A DNA stretch of 64,000 nucleotides from Pseudomonas sp. AL03 (GCF_029960815.1 NZ_JASBRE010000015.1:85455-149454), one strand, 5' to 3'. Positions 25,567 through 34,556 are shown, counted from the stretch's first letter. Numbers and translations: made by a program. Notes: generated by a model from the sequence alone, not told the origin.

Positions 25567-26313
25567 TCAGGCGCCGAAACCTCCGTCGATGGTCAGGCTG
25601 GCACCGGTGATGTAGCCGGCTTCGGGGCCGACGAGGTAGGCGACGAAACTGGCGATTTCTTCCGCTTTGCCATACCGACCCACCGCCATCAACGGGATCA
25701 GGCTTTCGGCGAAGTCACCGCTGGCCGGGTTCATGTCAGTGTCAACCGGGCCCGGTTGCACGTTGTTGATGGTGATCCCGCGCGGGCCGAGGTCGCGAGC
25801 CAGGCCTTTGGTCAGGCCGACCAGCGCCGATTTGCTCATGGCGTAGGGGCCGCCACCGGCGAAGGGCGTGCGGTCGGCGTTGGTGCTGCCGATGTTGATG
25901 ATGCGGCCGCCTTCGGTCATGTGTTTGGCAGCGGCCTGGGTGGCGATGAATACGCTGCGCACGTTGATCGCGAGGGTCTGGTCGAAGTCTTCAAGTTTGA
26001 AGTCTTCCAAGGGTGCAACGGCCAGAACGCCTGCGTTGTTGACCAGAATGTCCAGGCGACCAAAGGCTTTAACGGTGGCGGTCACGGCGTTGCGGATGGC
26101 CTCGGCGTCGGCGCTGTCAGCCTTGATGGCGAGGGCTTTGCCGCCGTTACTGGTGATGCTGTTTTGCAATTCTTCGGCTTTTGCCGTTGAGCTGACGTAG
26201 GTGAAGGCGACTGTCGCGCCTTCAGCAGCCAGGCGTTTGACAATGGCGGCGCCGATACCGCGGGATCCGCCTTGAATCAAAGCCACTTTGCCGCTGAGGT
26301 TCTGAGTAGTCAT
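25567..26313 (-). CDS. Short-chain dehydrogenase/reductase, 248 aa
   Basis: A classical SDR. The cofactor loop is GGSRGIGAAIVKRLA (residues 16-30), the structural motif is NNAGVLAV (about residue 90), and the catalytic Ser-Tyr-Lys set is in INIGSTNAD and GPYAMSKSALVGLTKG. The C-terminus is GASLTIDGGFGA. The Ala/Thr-rich beta-2 strand (TVAFTYVSSTAKAEE) suggests NADP preference. Start at 26313 has GGAG upstream (TTGGAGATCGATATG). Substrate unknown; annotation as 3-oxoacyl-ACP reductase would be generic. Confidence 0.9.
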   Translation of the reverse strand: MTTQNLSGKVALIQGGSRGIGAAIVKRLAAEGATVAFTYVSSTAKAEELQNSITSNGGKALAIKADSADAEAIRNAVTATVKAFGRLDILVNNAGVLAVAPLEDFKLEDFDQTLAINVRSVFIATQAAAKHMTEGGRIINIGSTNADRTPFAGGGPYAMSKSALVGLTKGLARDLGPRGITINNVQPGPVDTDMNPASGDFAESLIPLMAVGRYGKAEEIASFVAYLVGPEAGYITGASLTIDGGFGA

Positions 26314-26970
26314 ATCGATCTCCAAGTCTCGAGGCGGGATGCGTCGGTTGATAGAGCCTAGTATCGATTCGGGAACCCGCTGCAAGCTATATCAGGGTCA
26401 TTACTACCCCGGGTCAGGGTTAATTTTACCCCTTATGCCGTAGTTCAAATCACCCTACGAATTTCAATCTATTGATATATAGCCAGTTTATGGTTGGCAT
26501 GAATGATGACCTATATAAGTTCAAGCCTTCCTTCAGCGAAACGAATCAAAGTCGTCTTTCGCTGAGGCCGTACCGCACCCATGGGACGATTTTTATGTTT
26601 GAAGTATTCGGTGGCAACCTTGAACAAAGTACCGAGTGTTTTGCGGCCTATCTTGCTGACCCCAAACGCCCGGTCGACGTGGACGATACTTGTTCAGGTC
26701 TGAGGAATTCCTGGTCGATGGCCGGCCTGCAACGGGCAGGCATCGTCGCTTGCGTGCTGACAATGCTTGATGTGGGTATTGTTTACTTATATGTGCGTTA
26801 ATGGCGTATCGATAATAATTATATGTGTCCAATTGCCTTGGTTTTTATTGTTCTTGCGTGAGTTGTTGATCTTGAGTTGTCTGCCGTGAATCAGCCATAT
26901 GTGGCCGGATTCTGTTTCGGATACCGAGGATCATTCTTGCCGCGAAACTTCCAGCGATTGAGCATTCTGT
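26314..26970. other. Long intergenic region with a weak reading frame
   Basis: Lower GC than its surroundings. The only sizeable frame is on the plus strand ending at 26801 (from ATG 26595 it reads MFEVFGGNLEQSTECFAAYL and ends with a possible membrane segment AGIVACVLTMLDVGIVYLYV). It has no ribosome-binding site and its start is unclear. It might be a real small membrane protein of 68 aa. No other feature is supported. Confidence 0.4.
26595..26801 (+). CDS. Possible small single-pass membrane protein, 68 aa
   Basis: Soluble N-terminal half (MFEVFGGNLEQSTECFAAYL, then DPKRPVDVDDTCSGLRNSW) and one hydrophobic C-terminal helix. The frame extends further upstream to about 26472 with alternative starts. 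Translation signals are weak, so it is reported at low confidence. Confidence 0.3.
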   Translation: MFEVFGGNLEQSTECFAAYLADPKRPVDVDDTCSGLRNSWSMAGLQRAGIVACVLTMLDVGIVYLYVR

Positions 26971-27585
26971 ATGGTCCAAGTCACTCCAATTCCCTGTGTG
27001 CAACACACCCTGCTAGAAGATGTTCTGGCCGTGCTGGTCGGCACATTGATGGTCTCGTTCGGGATCATGTTGCTTCGCCAGGCGGGTGCACTCACCGGCG
27101 GTACGGCAGGGATAGCCTTCCTCATTCATTACACGTCGGGTGTTTCATTCGGTACGGCCTTCTTCTTCATCAATCTGCCGTTCTATTACCTCGCCATTCG
27201 GCGCATGGGCTGGGCGTTCACCCTCAAGACCTTTTGTGCCGTCGCATTGGTGTCGCTGTTCACTGACCTGCATTTGCGCTTTATCCATATCGATCAACTC
27301 CAGCCGATCTATGCCACCTTGTTCGGCAATCTGATCATGGGGCTGGGGTTCATTGTGCTGTTCAGGCACAAGGCGAGCCTGGGTGGGGTCAACATCCTCG
27401 CACTCTACCTGCAGGACCGACTCGGTATACGTGCCGGTAAACTGCAATTGATCGTGGACGTTATGGTCATGTTCGCTTCGCTGTACGTAGTGACTGTGCC
27501 AGCGCTCATCATTTCAATCGCAGGAGCGGTGGTGTTGAATCTGATCATCGCGATGAATCATCGGCCTAATCGCTACGCAGCGTGA
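26971..27585 (+). CDS. YitT family membrane protein, 204 aa
   Basis: Five to six transmembrane segments, with the family-typical first block GTLMVSFGIMLLRQAGALTGGTAGIAFL and the repeat-like LFRHKASLGGVNILALYLQD. The proline-rich short loops and GG.TG.A motif are characteristic of the YitT/DUF161 permease-like family, whose substrate is not established. The DUF2179 cytoplasmic domain common in Gram-positive members is absent. No convincing ribosome-binding site precedes the ATG. Confidence 0.85.
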   Translation: MVQVTPIPCVQHTLLEDVLAVLVGTLMVSFGIMLLRQAGALTGGTAGIAFLIHYTSGVSFGTAFFFINLPFYYLAIRRMGWAFTLKTFCAVALVSLFTDLHLRFIHIDQLQPIYATLFGNLIMGLGFIVLFRHKASLGGVNILALYLQDRLGIRAGKLQLIVDVMVMFASLYVVTVPALIISIAGAVVLNLIIAMNHRPNRYAA

Positions 27586-27601
27586 CTGTAGACGCGAAGG
27601 C

Positions 27602-28330
27602 TTAGCGCCCAAACCGCCCCGACCAACCAATGATGTTTTTCGGCCGCGGCGTCGCATAAGTCCGCACCTTGGAAGTCGACAAGCCCAACCGCACCAACGA
27701 CTCGGCAATCGTTACCGCCGCCGTCACGCCATCCACCACCGGCACGCCAGTGCGCTGACGAATCTGTTCATCCAGCCCGGCCATGCCGCCGCAGCCCAGG
27801 CAAATCACCTCGGCCTTGTCTTCAAGCACTGCCAATTCCGCCTGACGAACAATCGCCTCCAGCGCACGCTCGGGATCGGATTCCAGTTCCAGTACCGCCA
27901 GGCCACTGGCCCGTACCGATGCGCAGCGGTCCCAGAGCCCGGACAGTTTGAGGCGATCCTCGATCAGCGGTACGGTGCGGTCCAGCGTGGTGACCACCGA
28001 GTAGGCATGGCCGAGGAACATGGCGGTGCTGGCCGCCGCATCGGTGATGTCCACCACCGGCACGTTGAGCAGCTCCTGCAAACCCTCGCGGCCGTGCTCG
28101 CCGTAACCGGCCTGGATCACGGCATCGAAGGGTTGGTCGTAGGACATTACTCGGTCCATCACCGCGATGGCGGCCAGATAACTTTCGAAATTGCCTTCAA
28201 TGGAGTCAGCACCGAAGTAGGGCGTCAGGCCGATGATTTCCGTGCCCGGCGCGGCCACGGACTGAGCCGAGCGTGCGATGGCCTGGGTGATGGATTCGGT
28301 GGTGTTGACGTTGACCACGAGAATTCGCAT
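27602..28330 (-). CDS. Aspartate/glutamate/hydantoin racemase family protein, 242 aa
   Basis: Belongs to the hydantoin/allantoin racemase branch: MRILVVNVNTTESITQAIAR at the start, and the second active-site block EVICLGCGGMAGLDEQI with its Cys (about residue 180). The first active-site block, usually ACFGDPG with the other catalytic Cys, here reads AGYGEHGREGL (about residue 79), so that Cys is a Gly. Single-base racemisation or a different reaction is therefore possible. It lies 58 bases downstream of an NCS1 transporter on the same strand; together they suggest uptake and use of a hydantoin-like or allantoin-like compound. Confidence 0.85.
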   Translation of the reverse strand: MRILVVNVNTTESITQAIARSAQSVAAPGTEIIGLTPYFGADSIEGNFESYLAAIAVMDRVMSYDQPFDAVIQAGYGEHGREGLQELLNVPVVDITDAAASTAMFLGHAYSVVTTLDRTVPLIEDRLKLSGLWDRCASVRASGLAVLELESDPERALEAIVRQAELAVLEDKAEVICLGCGGMAGLDEQIRQRTGVPVVDGVTAAVTIAESLVRLGLSTSKVRTYATPRPKNIIGWSGRFGR

Positions 28331-28346
28331 GGGAGGTCCTTATAGC

Positions 28347-28356
28347 GGGGGGGGGG
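28347..28356. repeat. Homopolymer tract G10
   Basis: Ten G residues lie between the racemase start and the transporter stop, followed by a GC-rich hairpin (GGCCCGCCGGTGCCGGGCC). A G10 tract is prone to length variation in cells and in sequencing. Confidence 0.9.
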
Positions 28357-28388
28357 CTGCGGCCCGCCGGTGCCGGGCCGCCAAGGGA

Positions 28389-29930
28389 TTAATGGCAGAC
28401 GTTATCGACGGCGATGGCTTCGCCGCTGACGTCTGCGTAATGGGGCTGCCGTTTGGCGATGATCAGGTAGAGCATCCCGGCTATTCCGGCCCCAATCAGC
28501 CAGGAGAAGGGCGATACGCTGTCGAAGCCCGGTACCAGCGCCAGGACGATGGCGATCAGCGCGGCAGGAATGAACGCCGCGACGGCGCGTAAATTGACTC
28601 CGCGGCTGTAGTAATAAGCGCCGTTGGGATCCTCGCTGTACAACTGCGGCACGTTGACCTGGCCTTTTCGTACGATCCAGTAGTCGACCATGATCACTCC
28701 GTATAACGGGCCGAGCAGGGCGCCAAGGCCGGACAGGAAATACACGATCACCAGCGGGCTGTTGTAGAGGTTCCACGGCAGGATCAGCACCGCGATGGTC
28801 GCGCTGATCAGCCCGGCGCGGCGGAACGTCAGGTACTTCGGCGCCAGGTTACTCAGCACGAAGGCCGGGGCGACGAAGTTGGCCATGATGTTCACCGCCA
28901 CGGTGACGATCAGGAACGCCAGGCAGCCGAGCACCAGAAAGAAGGTGTTGGGGATCGAGGCAATGATCTCGGTCGGGCTTTCGATAATCCGTCCATTGAT
29001 CTGAAATTGCGCGCCACAGAGCAAGACGGTGATGCAGGCGAACACCAGAATATTCACCGGCAGGCCCCAGAAATTGCCGACCTTGATGGTCTTGCGGCAC
29101 GGTGAAGAACGGGCGAAGTCGCAGAAGTTGAGGATCAGCGTGCCGTAGATCGACAGCCACAACGCACCGCCGGCAAAGATGTTGCGCCACATCTCGCCAC
29201 CGGTCAGCGGTTCGCGGATCGACCAGGCGATGGTCGCGTTGGCCTGGGTGTACATCCAGGCGGCGAGGGCAGCAACGGTCAGCAGAATCACCGGCCCGGC
29301 GAACGCCTCGTAGCGCCGCACCATTTCCATGCCGTAGGCGAGAATCGCCAGTTGCACGAACCAGATCGCGACGAAACACACCCAGCCCAGGCTCGATAGC
29401 CCGAGGATCGAGTTGTGGTCGTAGTCAGCGAAGCCTGGATGAACCGCTGTCAGCAATACTCGAAAGACCACCGAGGCCAGGTAGGTCTGAATCCCGAACC
29501 AGGCGATGGCGATAACGGCGCGGATCAGCGCAGGAATCTGCGCCCCGTGAATACCGAAACTGATCCGGCTGATGACAGGGAATGGCACGCCGGTCTTTTG
29601 CCCCATGTAACCGGAGAGGTTCATGAAGCAGTACACCAACGCAGCGCCGATCCCCAAGGACAGCAGGATTTGCCAGCCGCCCAGCCCGAGCGCATACAGC
29701 CCTATGGCGAAAGAGTAATTGGCGATGTTGTGAACGTCGTTGGTCCACAGGGCGAAGATGCTGTAGCGGCCCCAGCGTCGACCTTCGGCCTTGGTGGGCG
29801 CCAGGTCCTTGTTGTGCAGGCGAGGGCTGAGCACGACGGGTTCTTCAAACGTTTGGTCGGGAGTGGTAGAAGTAGGTGGGAAGGAGGGCAGATCCAGCGC
29901 GATGTTGTTATTGGAGAGGCTAGTACGCAT
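28389..29930 (-). CDS. NCS1-family nucleobase/hydantoin:cation symporter, 513 aa
   Basis: An inner-membrane permease with about 12 hydrophobic segments. The NCS1 signature is visible: NDVHNIANYSFAIGLYALGLG (helix 1), MGQKTGVPFPVISRISFGIHGAQIPALIRA (helices 2-3) and the long WFGIQTYLASVVFRVLL. The family takes up purines, pyrimidines, allantoin or hydantoins with a cation. The start at 29930 (MRTSLSNNN) has GGAGCC upstream; the frame is open further but without support. It is transcribed with the racemase. A TTGTATACAA palindrome lies about 165 bases upstream. Confidence 0.9.
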   Translation of the reverse strand: MRTSLSNNNIALDLPSFPPTSTTPDQTFEEPVVLSPRLHNKDLAPTKAEGRRWGRYSIFALWTNDVHNIANYSFAIGLYALGLGGWQILLSLGIGAALVYCFMNLSGYMGQKTGVPFPVISRISFGIHGAQIPALIRAVIAIAWFGIQTYLASVVFRVLLTAVHPGFADYDHNSILGLSSLGWVCFVAIWFVQLAILAYGMEMVRRYEAFAGPVILLTVAALAAWMYTQANATIAWSIREPLTGGEMWRNIFAGGALWLSIYGTLILNFCDFARSSPCRKTIKVGNFWGLPVNILVFACITVLLCGAQFQINGRIIESPTEIIASIPNTFFLVLGCLAFLIVTVAVNIMANFVAPAFVLSNLAPKYLTFRRAGLISATIAVLILPWNLYNSPLVIVYFLSGLGALLGPLYGVIMVDYWIVRKGQVNVPQLYSEDPNGAYYYSRGVNLRAVAAFIPAALIAIVLALVPGFDSVSPFSWLIGAGIAGMLYLIIAKRQPHYADVSGEAIAVDNVCH

Positions 29931-30095
29931 TCCGGCAGGCTCCGAGCTTGGCACCGCGATGACTGTGCATGAGCGTTGGCTCGACAAATCTTCGTCGCGG
30001 GCAGTCAGCATCATTGGTTACGGGGCATCTGCAGCCTGTACGGGATAGGGCGCTTCAGGCTTGCGGATCTAAAGTGTGTGTATGTTTTGACATGA

Positions 30096-30105
30096 TTGTA
30101 TACAA
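30096..30105. promoter_or_regulatory. Perfect palindromic operator TTGTATACAA
   Basis: This 10-base dyad is of the kind bound by GntR/FadR-subfamily repressors that control catabolic operons. It lies upstream of the NCS1 transporter and racemase. The regulator gene is not in the window. Confidence 0.55.
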
Positions 30106-30322
30106 AACATGTATGCACTTAAGCCAAATCCATGCCAGATCCCGATCTATGAATTTCATCGCTAATTTCGTTTTGTTATCAGTTGTCGATAAGTAGCTGA
30201 AATAAAGGCGATATAAATTGACCACTTGAACAGGTATTTATTTTTCAGCAGAGTTTGTACGAAAGGTCGACTGAGGAAGTCAGGGCGGGAGTGTGTAACT
30301 TTTGGGGGCGTAGAAATGAAAA

Positions 30323-30365
30323 GTGCACACACAAATGGCACCTATGGTGACAGTCGTGTGTACAC
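30323..30365 (-). terminator. Long hairpin, probable cysH terminator
   Basis: GTGCACACAC (30323-30332) pairs with GTGTGTACAC (30356-30365) with one mismatch, and an inner GGCACC/GGTGAC pair continues it. On the minus strand it is followed by CTTTTC. Confidence 0.6.
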
Positions 30366-30384
30366 ATTTTTTGTAGAGGGGGGG

Positions 30385-31125
30385 TTAGGCCTTGGATTTA
30401 CTGATGATGTTGCCTGCGTGCAAGCCGCATTCTTTCTGCGTTGCCTCTTCCCACCACCAACGACCTTCGCGCTCGTGCTGGTTCGGCAACACCGGACGGG
30501 TGCACGGTTCGCAGCCGATGCTGATGAACCCGCGTTCGTGCAAGCTGTTGTACGGCAGCTCCAGCATGCGGATGTAACCCCAGATCTCCTCGCTGGTCAT
30601 TTGTGCCAGCGGGTTGAATTTGTACAGGGTGCGTTCCGGGGTGGAGAACGCGCTGTCGATTTCCAGCACCGCGACGGCGCTGCGAGTGCCAGGGCTTTGA
30701 TCCCGACGCTGGCCGGTGGCCCAGGCCGTCACGCTGGAGAGCTTGCGACGAAGCGGCTCGATCTTGCGGATGCCGCAGCATTCGCCATGGCCGTCCTTGT
30801 AGAAACTGAACAGGCCCTTTTCCTTCACGAACGGTTCCAGTTTCGTGTAGTCCGGCGACACCAGTTCGATGTCGATCTTGTAGTGCTCACGCACCTGATC
30901 GATGAAGCGGTAGGTCTCGGGGTGCAAGCGGCCGGTGTCGAGGCTGAACACTTTGACGTTCTTGTTCAGCTTCCAGGCCATGTCCACCAGCACCACGTCT
31001 TCGGCGCCGCTGAAAGATATCCACAGGTCATCGCCGAACTCGGCGAACGCGAGTTTCAGGATGTCCTGGGCGGATTTGTTGGCATAAGTCGTGGCGAGTT
31101 CCACGACATCGAACGATGGGCTCAT
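30385..31125 (-). CDS. cysH: Adenylylsulfate (APS) reductase
   Basis: Reduces adenylylsulfate to sulfite with thioredoxin in assimilatory sulfate reduction. The 246-residue protein has the PP-loop WISFSGAEDVVLVDMAWK (about residue 35), SLDTGRLHPETYRFID, and the pairs ECCGIRKIEPLRRKL and GCEPCTRPVL, which bind the [4Fe-4S] cluster found in APS reductases but absent from the E. coli PAPS enzyme. The catalytic Cys lies in the C-terminal segment TQKECGLHAG. Divergent from thrH. Confidence 0.95.
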   Translation of the reverse strand: MSPSFDVVELATTYANKSAQDILKLAFAEFGDDLWISFSGAEDVVLVDMAWKLNKNVKVFSLDTGRLHPETYRFIDQVREHYKIDIELVSPDYTKLEPFVKEKGLFSFYKDGHGECCGIRKIEPLRRKLSSVTAWATGQRRDQSPGTRSAVAVLEIDSAFSTPERTLYKFNPLAQMTSEEIWGYIRMLELPYNSLHERGFISIGCEPCTRPVLPNQHEREGRWWWEEATQKECGLHAGNIISKSKA

Positions 31126-31298
31126 CAGGGCGGCTTCCTACAGGTCGGTGGCGCTGGGCGCTCTATATGGCTCTGATGGTAACAAAATCCTGCAGCCGCT
31201 GGTGCGCACTCTGCGTTGCGCAGGCTAGCCTGAGTCGCTAGAGTTCGGCAGTCCTTTTGCTCGCTTGACTCAATAATCAATACCAATGGGAGTGTCTT

Positions 31299-31916
31299 GT
31301 GGAAATTGCCTGTCTGGATCTTGAAGGTGTACTGGTCCCGGAAATCTGGATCGCCTTCGCCGAAAAAACCGGGATTGAATCCTTGAGGGCTACCACCCGG
31401 GACATCCCCGACTACGACGTGCTGATGAAGCAGCGCCTGCGGATTCTCGACGAGCATGGTCTGAAACTCGCTGACATACAGGAAGTGATTGCCACGCTCC
31501 AGCCGCTGGACGGTGCCATCGAGTTCGTCAACTGGCTGCGAGAACGCTTTCAGGTCGTGATTCTGTCGGACACGTTCTACGAGTTCTCCCAGCCGCTGAT
31601 GCGTCAACTGGGCTTCCCGACCTTGCTTTGCCATCGTCTGATTACTGACGATTCAGGGCGGGTGACCCACTATCAGTTGCGTCAGAAAGATCCCAAGCGC
31701 CAGTCGGTATTAGCCTTCAAGAGCCTTTACTACCGGGTGATCGCGGCGGGGGATTCCTACAACGACACCACGATGCTGGGTGAGGCGGATGTGGGGATTC
31801 TGTTCCATGCGCCGGACAATGTGATTCGCGAGTTTCCGCAATTTCCAGCGGTGCACAGCTTTGAAGCGCTGAAGCAGGAATTCATCAAGGCTTCGAATCG
31901 TGCGTTGAGCTTGTAG
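31299..31916 (+). CDS. thrH: Phosphoserine phosphatase/homoserine phosphotransferase
   Basis: A HAD enzyme with dual activity: it removes phosphate from phosphoserine and can pass it to homoserine. The 205-residue protein opens with MEIACLDLEGVLVPEIWIAF, where the usual DxDx(T/V) motif is the DLEG form diagnostic of ThrH; motif IV is VIAAGDSYNDTTMLGEAD. The start codon is GTG at 31299 with GGGAG 6-10 bases before. It is followed by an inverted-repeat element rather than a gene on the same strand. Confidence 0.94.
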   Translation: MEIACLDLEGVLVPEIWIAFAEKTGIESLRATTRDIPDYDVLMKQRLRILDEHGLKLADIQEVIATLQPLDGAIEFVNWLRERFQVVILSDTFYEFSQPLMRQLGFPTLLCHRLITDDSGRVTHYQLRQKDPKRQSVLAFKSLYYRVIAAGDSYNDTTMLGEADVGILFHAPDNVIREFPQFPAVHSFEALKQEFIKASNRALSL

Positions 31917-31933
31917 TCGTTTTCGAGGACGCC

Positions 31934-31999
31934 TTCGCGGGCAAGCCTCGCTCCTACAGAGGATCGTCGAACCCTGTAGGAGCGAGGCTTGCCCGCGAA
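31934..31999. repeat. REP-type inverted repeat pair (copy A)
   Basis: TTCGCGGGCAAGCCTCGCTC...CTACA (31934-31958) and its inverted copy (31975-31999) surround a short spacer, between convergent thrH and pabB. It is the common Pseudomonas REP/BIME form. Confidence 0.9.
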
Positions 32000-32003
32000 G
32001 CTT

Positions 32004-33341
32004 TTAAAGGTTTTGCAGGGTATCGAGCAACACCTTCACTTTGGTAATCGATTCCTGATACTCGGCCTGCCATTCCGAATCCGCGACGATTCCGCCACCG
32101 CCCCAGCAACACACCTGCCCATCCTTGACCAGCAAACTGCGAATCGCGATGGAGCTGTCCATCTCGCCGCGCACGTCCAGATAGAGCAAAGACCCGCAGT
32201 ACAACCCCCGACGCGTCGGCTCCAGCTCGTCGATGATCTGCATTGCGCGAATCTTCGGCGCTCCGGTAATCGAGCCGCCGGGGAAGCTGCCAGCGATCAG
32301 GTCCAGCGGATCCCGGTCATCCGCCAGTTCCCCAGTCACGCTGCTCACCAAATGATGCACATTCGGGTAGCTTTCCAGGCTGAACAACTCCGGCACCCGA
32401 ACCGAACCGATACGGCAGGTGCGGCCGAGGTCATTGCGCAGCAGGTCGACGATCATCAGGTTTTCTGCGCGGTCCTTGGGGCTGGCCAGCAGTTCGGCGG
32501 CGTTTGCCGCATCTTCGGCAGCGGTCAGTCCGCGAGGACGGGTGCCTTTGATCGGGCGGGTTTCCACATGGCGTTCACTGACTTTGACGAAACGCTCCGG
32601 CGACAGACTCAGCACCGCGCCGCCGTCTGGCAGGCTCTGAAAACCGGAGAACGGCGTCGGGCACGCCGCCCGCAGTGCGCAATACGCAGCCCATGGATCG
32701 CCCTGGCACTGCGCGCGGAAACGCTGGGCGAAGTTGACCTGATAGCAGTCGCCGGCCTGGATGTAGTGCTGAATGCGTTCTAGCGCGTGGCGATACTCAT
32801 CAGCGCTCAGGTCGGCCTTCATCGGGGCTTTCAACTTGAAAGGCTCGACCGCTTCACCCGTAGGTTCACTGAATAGCGTGATCAGGCGCTGACGTTCGCT
32901 GTCGACCAGCGACGGGTGGAAGACCAACTGACTGGTACTCAGTTGGTGATCGCTGATCAATGCCCAGGCGTACAGGCCGAAACGTGCGTCGGGCAATTGC
33001 AGGTCGTCCTGCGCCTGAGTCGGCAGATTCTCCAGATGCCGACCGAAGTCGTAGCTCAGGTAACCGATCAAACCACCCGCGAAGGGCAGGTCAACAGGCA
33101 CCGTCGCTTCACCGAGTCGTGTCAGATGGTCGCGAAGACGTTGCAGGAAATCGCTGCCACTTTCGTCAGGCAACACCGCCAGTTGTTCCCGCGGCCAAGC
33201 GCTGAGCAGGTCATAACGCCCACGCTCGGCAGTCGGTCGGCCACTGTCGAGCAGCACGGCACCGGGGGCATGACGAATCGCCGCGAAGTACTCGGCGGGG
33301 TTGGCGCGATAGGGGAGCGGGTGTACGGAACAGGTCAACAT
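32004..33341 (-). CDS. pabB: Aminodeoxychorismate synthase component I
   Basis: Converts chorismate and ammonia to 4-amino-4-deoxychorismate, for folate. The 445-residue protein has the chorismate-binding blocks VETRPIKGTRPRGLT, RAENLMIVDLLRNDLGRTC and SFPGGSITGAPKIRAMQII. The PIKGT form distinguishes PabB from anthranilate synthase TrpE (PIAGT). The start MLTCSVHPLPY at 33341 is the first in frame. Confidence 0.94.
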   Translation of the reverse strand: MLTCSVHPLPYRANPAEYFAAIRHAPGAVLLDSGRPTAERGRYDLLSAWPREQLAVLPDESGSDFLQRLRDHLTRLGEATVPVDLPFAGGLIGYLSYDFGRHLENLPTQAQDDLQLPDARFGLYAWALISDHQLSTSQLVFHPSLVDSERQRLITLFSEPTGEAVEPFKLKAPMKADLSADEYRHALERIQHYIQAGDCYQVNFAQRFRAQCQGDPWAAYCALRAACPTPFSGFQSLPDGGAVLSLSPERFVKVSERHVETRPIKGTRPRGLTAAEDAANAAELLASPKDRAENLMIVDLLRNDLGRTCRIGSVRVPELFSLESYPNVHHLVSSVTGELADDRDPLDLIAGSFPGGSITGAPKIRAMQIIDELEPTRRGLYCGSLLYLDVRGEMDSSIAIRSLLVKDGQVCCWGGGGIVADSEWQAEYQESITKVKVLLDTLQNL

Positions 33342-33459
33342 GGGCGGGGCAGATCAGCCATCGAGGCGGGGGTGGCGATTGTAGTCCCCTCGGGGAATTG
33401 CTCCTAGAGGGGATGTCGGGGATTGGCAGGTTGAGAGCTTCGGTGACTGTCAGTCAGTC

Positions 33460-33549
33460 TTCGCGGGCAAGCCTCGCTCCTACAGATTTGTGTCGTTCGC
33501 CGGGAATGTGAGCGACGCTAGATCTGTAGGAGCGAGGCTTGCCCGCGAA
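33460..33549. repeat. REP-type inverted repeat pair (copy B)
   Basis: TTCGCGGGCAAGCCTCGCTC...TACAG and the matching inverted copy CTGTAGGAGCGAGGCTTGCC flank a 40-base spacer between pabB and the ATP-grasp gene. Confidence 0.9.
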
Positions 33550-33569
33550 TGCCGCGACTCGATCTTGGA

Positions 33570-34556
33570 TCAACCCTCAACCGCCGGAATATGCCCAAAC
33601 ATTTCCTGAACAAACTCAACCCGCTCCTCAACCGTCTCAACACTACCGCGAGCCTTCAACGCTTCCAGCCGCGCTTCAACCGCATGGGTGCGCAACGTCA
33701 GCCCGCAATCATTGGCAATCTGAATGTTCAGCCCAGGCCGGGCATTGAGCTCAAGAATCAGCGGCCCTTGATCCTGGTCCAGCACCATGTCGACACCGAT
33801 GTAACCCAGCCCGCACAGCTCATAGCAGCCCGCGGCGAGTTTCATGAAACCGTCCCAGTAGGGCAGTTGCACGCCATCCACCGCGTTGGTGGTGTCCGGG
33901 TGTTTGGTGATGATGTTGTTCAGCCAGGTGCCGCGCAAGGTCAGACCGGTGGCGAGGTCGACACCGACGCCGATGGCGCCCTGGTGCAGGTTGGCCTTGC
34001 CGCCGGACTGGCGCGTCGGCAGGCGCAGCATGGCCATCACCGGATAGCCCATCAGCACGATGATCCGAATGTCCGGCACGCCTTCATAGCTGATGCTCTT
34101 GAAGATCTGGTCCGGGGTCACGCGGTACTCGATCAGCGCCCGATCCCGGTGACCGCCCAGGGAGTAGAGGCCGGTGAGGATGCTGGAGATATGGTGCTCG
34201 ATTTCCTCATGACTGATGATCTTGCCGGACACCGTGCGATAGCGGCCCTCAAAACGGTCGGCAATCACAATAATGCCGTCGCCGCCGGCGCCCTGGGCCG
34301 GTTTGATCACGAAGTCGTTGCGCCCACCGATGATCTCGTTGAGGTTGTCGATTTCTTTCTCGGTGGAGATCACGCCATACAGTTCCGGCACGTGAATGCC
34401 GGCGGCGATGGCGCGCTCCTTGGTGATGATCTTGTCATCGACGATCGGGTACAGGCTGCGCTTGTTGTACTTGAGCACGTAATCCGCGTTACGCCGATTG
34501 ATCCCCATGATGCCCCGGGCTTCCAGGGCCTTCCAGGTCTTCCAGAAGCCGAACAT
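33570..34556 (-). CDS. RimK-like ATP-grasp ligase (alpha-L-glutamate ligase-type), 328 aa
   Basis: Predicted to form an amide bond with ATP, possibly adding glutamate or another amino acid. The 328-residue protein has the ATP-grasp features: KPAQGAGGDGIIVI (about residue 93), IEYRVTPDQIFKS (about residue 141), GYIGVDMVLDQDQGPLILE and the Mg-binding ELNARPGLNIQIAN near residue 268. No signal peptide. It is the third gene of the operon: the upstream stop overlaps its ATG by one base (TGATG). Target unknown; by association with the membrane protein and a retropepsin-like protease it may modify a peptide or protein at the inner membrane. Confidence 0.9.
   Translation of the reverse strand: MFGFWKTWKALEARGIMGINRRNADYVLKYNKRSLYPIVDDKIITKERAIAAGIHVPELYGVISTEKEIDNLNEIIGGRNDFVIKPAQGAGGDGIIVIADRFEGRYRTVSGKIISHEEIEHHISSILTGLYSLGGHRDRALIEYRVTPDQIFKSISYEGVPDIRIIVLMGYPVMAMLRLPTRQSGGKANLHQGAIGVGVDLATGLTLRGTWLNNIITKHPDTTNAVDGVQLPYWDGFMKLAAGCYELCGLGYIGVDMVLDQDQGPLILELNARPGLNIQIANDCGLTLRTHAVEARLEALKARGSVETVEERVEFVQEMFGHIPAVEG

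Larger units (their letters stand above)
29931..30384. other. Intergenic region between transporter and cysH
   Basis: Holds the transporter promoter with the operator at 30096-30105 and the probable cysH terminator at 30323-30365. No gene could be supported; no regulator gene for the operator lies here. Confidence 0.5.

Noticed and set aside
31125..31634. Minus-strand frame opposite thrH
   Set aside because: No family signature; thrH motifs on the plus strand explain the region.
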